Shown one piece after another: positions 7,001 to 10,085 of a stretch of DNA of 10,085 nt. The stretch spans positions 1 through 10,085 of the forward strand of contig NZ_QFQZ01000117.1 in assembly GCF_003243465.1 (NCBI RefSeq), read 5' to 3'. The notes beneath the pieces are model-generated. The model was not told the DNA's origin. It ran no database searches and worked only from the letters and a program-made list of their open reading frames with translations. Origin of the DNA: Caulobacter segnis (GTDB lineage Bacteria > Pseudomonadota > Alphaproteobacteria > Caulobacterales > Caulobacteraceae). Position 1 is the stretch's first letter; every line of letters begins with the position of its first letter. Position numbers and translations under genes: made by a program.

Positions 7001-7343
7001 GGGCTTCGACCTGACCGTCGACAAGCGCACCTCCAGCAACCTGAGCGGCGAGCTTGGCCTCGTCATGGGCGCCGATTTCGGCAAGAACGTCTGGTGGCGT
7101 CCTGAAGTTCGCGTCGGCTACCGCCAGACCCTGGCCGGCTCGGTCGGCGACACGGTCGCCAGCTTCCAGGGCGGCAATCCGTTCACCCTGGCGGCCTTGA
7201 ACGACAAGGACGGCGCGGTCACCGCCGGCTTCGCCCTGCGCGCCGGTACGCCGATGTCCTACCTGGCCCTCGAGGGCGGCGTCGAAGCCACCAAGAAGCA
7301 GAAGCGCTACAACCTGCGCCTCGCCGGTCGCGCCATGTTCTAA
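4098..7343 (+). CDS. autotransporter with beta-helix-like passenger and C-terminal outer-membrane barrel
   Basis: A 1081-residue type V secreted surface protein. The signal peptide (MQRKVLVATVATAPLL...) has a likely cleavage after Ala-Ser-Ala at residue 24. The passenger (about 25-700) is built of irregular repeats of the N-x-G-x-I-x-V/A type (for example NLGSISVVG, NIGTISASR, NTGSIRA), as expected for a beta-helix. It includes a calcium-loop-like DSDNDGDLDG (117-126). A Ser/Thr/Pro-rich low-complexity stretch (about 515-550) is followed by RTX-like GGGNDTLNL and FGAGQDRLSI. The autotransporter barrel spans about 800-1081 and ends LAGRAMF with the terminal Phe expected for outer-membrane insertion. 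A GTG at 4086 is in frame, but the ATG at 4098 is preferred: it gives a standard signal peptide and has GAGG 11 bases upstream. The function of the passenger is unknown. Its place beside phoR suggests, but does not prove, phosphate control. Confidence 0.9.
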   Translation: MQRKVLVATVATAPLLAMAFAASAETSVSNARTTPIATSTATGTAADDIKITADGSIKPTAAGAIVTIDSNNKVTNAGTLSTNGVNDSVGVLILGGKTGGLTNSAAISLLEDYTPTDSDNDGDLDGPFAQGSNRIGVRLTNAGTFTGDILNEAGGAISVEGNNSAGILLEGPVVGNVTNLGSISVVGDNARGVRIAAPVTGKVTMGGTINVQGAGAVAQDIAANINGALVLQGGTSATGYRSTSRPSTLDALNKLDADDLLQGGSAVRITGDVTGGVLLQGSNYSTKVGTDGNTVVTSIASSSTGTSSISVSGSAAALQIGSASQNVTLGAVGAGDNAFGLVAKGTISASGVYNGVTSTGLSIGADGGRTTTLVGGLRNDGQISAGSYEANATAVILNNGAVADQILNRGTITSTSSSFAGSGVTATARGVVLGAGSNTTSLNNIGTISASRTGETGDAVAVLDQAGTLTSITNTGSIRAAVGAPQFKADGTTATVTASGKAIALDLRANNAGVTFTQATPTSFTSTTTFPSTDTVTSTDTTVATTTPTTVGDVLFGGGNDTLNLASGTLLGAMSFGAGQDRLSITNGAVALGSLTDSDGRLDISVASGSLGIVNSETINVSSLNIGSTGKILFSADPSAGTATKLVVSGSTTIASGAELGIRLANLVKQPTTFTVIQGSNISAGTFGNSLLAQSPYLYVATSRADANNVYIDVRRRTAAEIGFNKAETSAYDAVFAALGSDSTLASSFLNQSTRDGFRDLYDQMLPDQGEGLFAALQSVNQQVSAATMFRPDPGDRYGPDSLWIQEITSLTRRDTDQTLGSDTQAFGFVAGYEAMGDAGGALGVTLAYASLEEHDTVAKVGEHTTASFVQTGAYWRRSVGGWRFNAGGGVGYGFFNGKRRFIAPDTNADGVADLVLKNNADWNGLTSNAYAGVAYEAKMGRFFARPEGRVDYVWLREGKRAESGGGKGFDLTVDKRTSSNLSGELGLVMGADFGKNVWWRPEVRVGYRQTLAGSVGDTVASFQGGNPFTLAALNDKDGAVTAGFALRAGTPMSYLALEGGVEATKKQKRYNLRLAGRAMF

Positions 7344-7373
7344 GCAGCGCTGGCCGCCAATATGATCCCAGCC

Positions 7374-7408
7374 AAGGGGCCTGCGGCATGCCGTCGCAGG
7401 CCCCTTTT
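7374..7408 (+). terminator. rho-independent terminator after the autotransporter
   Basis: AAGGGGCCTGCG and CGCAGGCCCCTT form a perfect 12-bp stem around a 9-base loop. The run TTTT overlaps the end of the right arm. It starts 30 bases after the autotransporter stop codon and should separate that gene from the porin. Confidence 0.88.
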
Positions 7409-7523
7409 GCGTCTGTGATCGCGAGTGCTTTTATAAACCTGGGCGCGAAACGCGCCTGCTCCGCCGCCCGTAAGACGAGCGCGGTATTGTTCCGTAAACG
7501 GATTATTGTCGCTTAGGCGTTTG

Positions 7524-7611
7524 GATTCACGGGAAGATTCAATGAATCTTCCGGACCACCGGGCCGCGCCTTGCAGAAAAACTCATGGCCGGCTTTCCCA
7601 AATCTCGATTC
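7524..7611. promoter_or_regulatory. porin upstream region with a perfect 21-bp palindrome and four GANTC sites
   Basis: The 275 bp between the terminator and the porin hold no gene. At 7532-7552 is GGAAGATTCA-A-TGAATCTTCC, a perfect inverted repeat with 10-bp arms around one base. GANTC sites, the target of the cell-cycle methylase CcrM in Caulobacter, lie at 7524-7528, 7536-7540, 7544-7548 and 7607-7611; two of them are the arms of the palindrome. A GC hairpin (GGCGCG-AAA-CGCGCC, 7442-7456) is also present. No Pho box of the CTGTC type is evident, and no promoter elements can be assigned firmly. Confidence 0.5.
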
Positions 7612-7683
7612 CAGAGCTAGGAATAATGGTCTTCCCTGGCTCGGCAGGTCGGCCCGCTCAGCGGCGCCGAGAGGGGACTACAC

Positions 7684-9147
7684 ATGATCAAAGCCACCAA
7701 GATCGTCTTCCGCGCCGCGCTGATCGCCGGCGTCTCCCTGCTGGCCACCGCCGGCGCCGCCTCCGCCCAGACGACGGCGGCGAGCCCGGAAGAGGCCGCC
7801 GCGCGCATCGCCGCGCTGGAAGCCCAGCTGGCGGCGCTGCAACAGCAGGTCTCCGACCTGAAGGCCGCCACCGCCGCCAGCTTCAAGGACGTCCGCGCCA
7901 CCCAGAGCGCCACGACCTTCAGCATCGCCGGCGGCAAGCCGACCATCGCCTCGGGAGACGGCGCCTACAGCGCCACCCTGCACGGGGTCATGCAGCTGGA
8001 CGCCGCCCACTACTTCCAGGACAAGGGCCTGCCCGCGGTGATCGGCAACGGCCGCGACCTGAATAACGGCACGAACTTCCGCCGCGCCCGCCTGGGCGTC
8101 GACGGCAAGTTCGCCAAGGTCTTCGACTATTCGGTCCTGCTGGACTTCGGCGGCGCCGGCACGGATGGCTCTGGCGTGCTGCAGGAGATCTACCTCCAGT
8201 ACAACTACGCGCCGTTCAAGGTGCGGGTCGGCGCCTTCGCCCCGAACCTGGGCCTCGAGGACGCCGCCTCGACCAACGGTTCGCTGTTCCCCGAACGTCC
8301 GTCGCCCGCCGAAGCCGCCCGCGGCCTGGCCGGAGCCGACCGCCGGATCGCCCTGCAGGCCCAGGCGGTCGGCGAGCGCTGGATCCTTTCGGGCGCGGTG
8401 ACCGGGGCCAAGGCCGGCGACGGCCAAACCTTCGACGAGCAGCTGGGCTACGTCGCCCGCGTGGCCGGCACGCCCTTGAAGGGCCTGGACTGGCTGGTCC
8501 ATGTCGGCGCGAACGCCAGCGTGGTGGTCACCCCCGCCCAGACCGCGGCGCTCAGCGGCGCCTATCCGATCAACATCCAGGACCGTCCAGAACTGCGCGT
8601 CGACGGCCAGCAGCTGATCGGCACGGGCGCGATCGACGCCAAGGGCGCGCGCCACTACGGGCTGGAGTTCGCCGCCCAGAAGGCCAACCTCCTGATCCAG
8701 GGCGAGGCCTTCGACTACAAGATCGACCGCCGCAACCCGGCCGTTGGGGTCAGCGATCCCAAGTTCAAGGGCTGGTACGTGGAGGGCGGCTGGGTGCTGA
8801 CCGGCGAGGCCCGCAAGTACAACCCCGCCAACTTCGCCTTCGAAGCCCCGACGATCACCAACCCCTTCGATCCCAAGAAGGGCAAGTGGGGCGCCTGGGA
8901 GCTGGCGGCGCGCTATTCGGTGCTCGACCTCAACCACCATGAGAACGCCACCCTGGCCGCCGATCGCGTGCGGGGCGGCGAGCAGACCATCTGGACGGCG
9001 GGCCTGAACTGGTTCCCCAATTCGGTCACCAAGTTCTCGCTGGATTACCTGGACGTGGATATCGACCGCAAGGATCCGGCCGGCGGCCTGCTGCCGCTCA
9101 GCCAGAGCTACCAGGCCGTCAACTTCCGCAGCCAGTTCGCGTTCTAG
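7684..9147 (+). CDS. phosphate-selective porin O/P (OprO/OprP-type) outer-membrane protein
   Basis: A 487-residue outer-membrane channel predicted to admit phosphate or related anions to the periplasm. The signal peptide runs to Ala28 (GAASA before Gln). A coiled-coil-forming segment follows (about 35-62, EEAAARIAALEAQLAALQQQ), as often seen in alphaproteobacterial porins and likely involved in trimer contact or cell-wall anchoring. The barrel then starts around residue 95 with the family-type motif NNGTNFRRARLGVDGKF (127-143). Many alternating beta strands follow, ending in NFRSQFAF with a terminal Phe. The start is supported by GAGAGGGG about 8 bases upstream. OprP is trimeric and phosphate-specific through Arg/Lys ladders; whether those are kept here cannot be judged by eye. 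The adjacent sulfate-type binding protein leaves open that the real substrate is another oxyanion. Confidence 0.9.
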   Translation: MIKATKIVFRAALIAGVSLLATAGAASAQTTAASPEEAAARIAALEAQLAALQQQVSDLKAATAASFKDVRATQSATTFSIAGGKPTIASGDGAYSATLHGVMQLDAAHYFQDKGLPAVIGNGRDLNNGTNFRRARLGVDGKFAKVFDYSVLLDFGGAGTDGSGVLQEIYLQYNYAPFKVRVGAFAPNLGLEDAASTNGSLFPERPSPAEAARGLAGADRRIALQAQAVGERWILSGAVTGAKAGDGQTFDEQLGYVARVAGTPLKGLDWLVHVGANASVVVTPAQTAALSGAYPINIQDRPELRVDGQQLIGTGAIDAKGARHYGLEFAAQKANLLIQGEAFDYKIDRRNPAVGVSDPKFKGWYVEGGWVLTGEARKYNPANFAFEAPTITNPFDPKKGKWGAWELAARYSVLDLNHHENATLAADRVRGGEQTIWTAGLNWFPNSVTKFSLDYLDVDIDRKDPAGGLLPLSQSYQAVNFRSQFAF

Positions 9148-9153
9148 GTCAAA

Positions 9154-9203
9154 GGCCGCTCGCCGCGAGGCGAACAGAAATCGAAGGCGAGCGGCCCTTC
9201 TTC
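9154..9203 (+). terminator. strong hairpin between porin and binding-protein genes (terminator or attenuator)
   Basis: GGCCGCTCGCC (9154-9164) and GGCGAGCGGCC (9186-9196) form a perfect 11-bp GC-rich stem followed by CTTCTTC. The T run is interrupted, so termination may be partial. The loop contains a competing small hairpin, TCGCC-GCGA-GGCGA (9160-9173), which uses part of the left arm. It ends about 35 bases before the next start codon, so it could lower expression of the binding protein relative to the porin or protect the porin mRNA 3' end. Confidence 0.65.
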
Positions 9204-9234
9204 AATGTCCCAATCTCCGGAAAGGATCGCGCCC

Positions 9235-10085
9235 ATGAGCGACATTCTCAAAGCTCCCTCTCGACGCGGCTTGCTGGCCGGCGCCGGCGCCGGGGCCGCG
9301 ACCCTGATGGCCGGCGGGCTCGCCCACGCCCAGGCCGCCAAGCCGGTGACCCTGCTCAACGTCAGCTACGACCCGACGCGTGAGCTCTACAAGGACATCA
9401 ACGCCGCCTACGCCAAGTACTGGAAGGACAAGGTCGGCCAGACGCTGACGATCAACCAGAGCCACGGCGGCTCGGGCAAGCAGGCCCGCTCGGTGATCGA
9501 CGGCCTGCAGGCCGACGTCGTCACCCTGGCGCTGGCCTACGACATCGACGAGATCGCCGCCAAGGCCAAGCTGCTGCCGGCCAACTGGCAGTCGCGCCTG
9601 CCGCAGAACTCCACGCCCTACACCTCGACGATCGTGTTCCTGGTCCGCAAGGGCAATCCCTGGAAGATCAAGGACTGGCCGGACCTCATCAAGCCGGGCG
9701 TCGACGTGATCACCCCTAATCCCAAGACCTCGGGCGGCGCCCGTTGGAACTATCTGGCCGCCTGGGCCTGGGCGCTGAAGCAGCCGGGCGGCAATCCCGC
9801 CAAGGCCGAGGCCTATCTGCGCAACCTGTTCGAGCACGTCCCTGTGCTGGACACCGGCGCGCGGGGCGCGACCACCACCTTCACCCAACGCGGCATCGGC
9901 GACGTGCTGCTGGCCTGGGAGAACGAGGCGTTCCTGGCCCAGGAGGAGCTGCCGGGCAAGTTCGACATCGTCTATCCGTCGATCTCGATCCTGGCTGAGC
10001 CGCCCGTGGCGCTGGTCGACAAGAACGTCGACCGTCACAAGACCCGGACCGTCGCCGAGGGCTATCTCAATTTCCTCTACAGCCC
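9235..10085 (+). CDS. sulfate/thiosulfate-type ABC transporter substrate-binding protein (partial, runs off right edge)
   Basis: The first 283 residues of a periplasmic solute-binding protein of the Sbp/CysP family, which delivers sulfate or thiosulfate to the CysTWA importer. The start is supported by AAAGGA about 8 bases upstream. The N-terminus carries a twin-arginine-like motif (SRRGLLAG, residues 9-16), a hydrophobic stretch and a cleavage site after AHA (30-32), so export may be by Tat. Family landmarks are LLNVSYDPTRELY (40-52), SHGGSGKQARSVIDGLQADV (76-95), the signature NPKTSGGAR (162-170) and GARGATTTFTQRGIGDVLLAWENEA (208-232). These are sulfate-class, not PstS-class, features. It lies 87 bp after the porin on the same strand. 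Permease and ATPase genes might follow beyond the edge. A role in uptake of a different oxyanion under phosphate limitation is conceivable but unproven. Confidence 0.93.
   Translation, partial: MSDILKAPSRRGLLAGAGAGAATLMAGGLAHAQAAKPVTLLNVSYDPTRELYKDINAAYAKYWKDKVGQTLTINQSHGGSGKQARSVIDGLQADVVTLALAYDIDEIAAKAKLLPANWQSRLPQNSTPYTSTIVFLVRKGNPWKIKDWPDLIKPGVDVITPNPKTSGGARWNYLAAWAWALKQPGGNPAKAEAYLRNLFEHVPVLDTGARGATTTFTQRGIGDVLLAWENEAFLAQEELPGKFDIVYPSISILAEPPVALVDKNVDRHKTRTVAEGYLNFLYS

Noticed and set aside
7411..7440. Possible degenerate Pho box (CTGTGAT) and TATAAA just after the autotransporter terminator
   Set aside because: Only one half-site resembles the CTGTC repeat, and it is about 250 bp from the porin start; too weak beside the clear box before pstC.
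7678..8940. Minus-strand open frame of 420 codons opposite the porin
   Set aside because: Shadow of high G/C third-position bias in the porin gene; no start signals or domains.
9202..10038. Minus-strand open frame of 278 codons opposite the binding-protein gene
   Set aside because: Mirror of a gene with a signature NPKTSGGAR and an export signal; the composition is not protein-like.

Overview
The window is high-GC DNA with strongly G/C-biased third codon positions and Caulobacter-like gene content. I infer an alphaproteobacterium, probably Caulobacter or a close relative, from codon style and from the grouping of a PhoR-type kinase with a PstC permease. No marker gene is present to prove this.

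The left half (1-3934) is read on the minus strand. In transcription order it holds a PhoR-like phosphate sensor kinase, then a pair of very small overlapping genes, then a TerC/Alx-family membrane protein, then the start of pstC, the permease of the high-affinity phosphate transporter, which runs off the left edge. A strong Pho box of three 11-bp CTGTC-type direct repeats lies between the TerC gene and pstC, so pstC very probably has its own PhoB-dependent promoter.

The right half (4098-10085) is read on the plus strand, divergently from phoR. It holds a 1081-residue autotransporter closed by a clear rho-independent terminator, then a phosphate-selective (OprO/OprP-type) porin, then a sulfate-type periplasmic binding protein that runs off the right edge. 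Two imperfectly separated transcription units are suggested by the hairpins at 7374-7408 and 9154-9203.

Together the genes look like an oxyanion, mainly phosphate, acquisition locus: a sensor (PhoR), inner-membrane transport (PstC), an outer-membrane channel (porin), a periplasmic oxyanion-binding protein and a surface protein. Less expected are the small-ORF/TerC insert between phoR and pstC, a perfect 21-bp palindrome carrying two GANTC (CcrM) sites within a GANTC cluster upstream of the porin, an 11-bp tandem repeat in the phoR/autotransporter divergent region, and a sulfate-type binding protein beside a phosphate-type porin. I do not see a clearly novel multi-gene system; the small-ORF pair and the regulatory DNA are the least explained parts.
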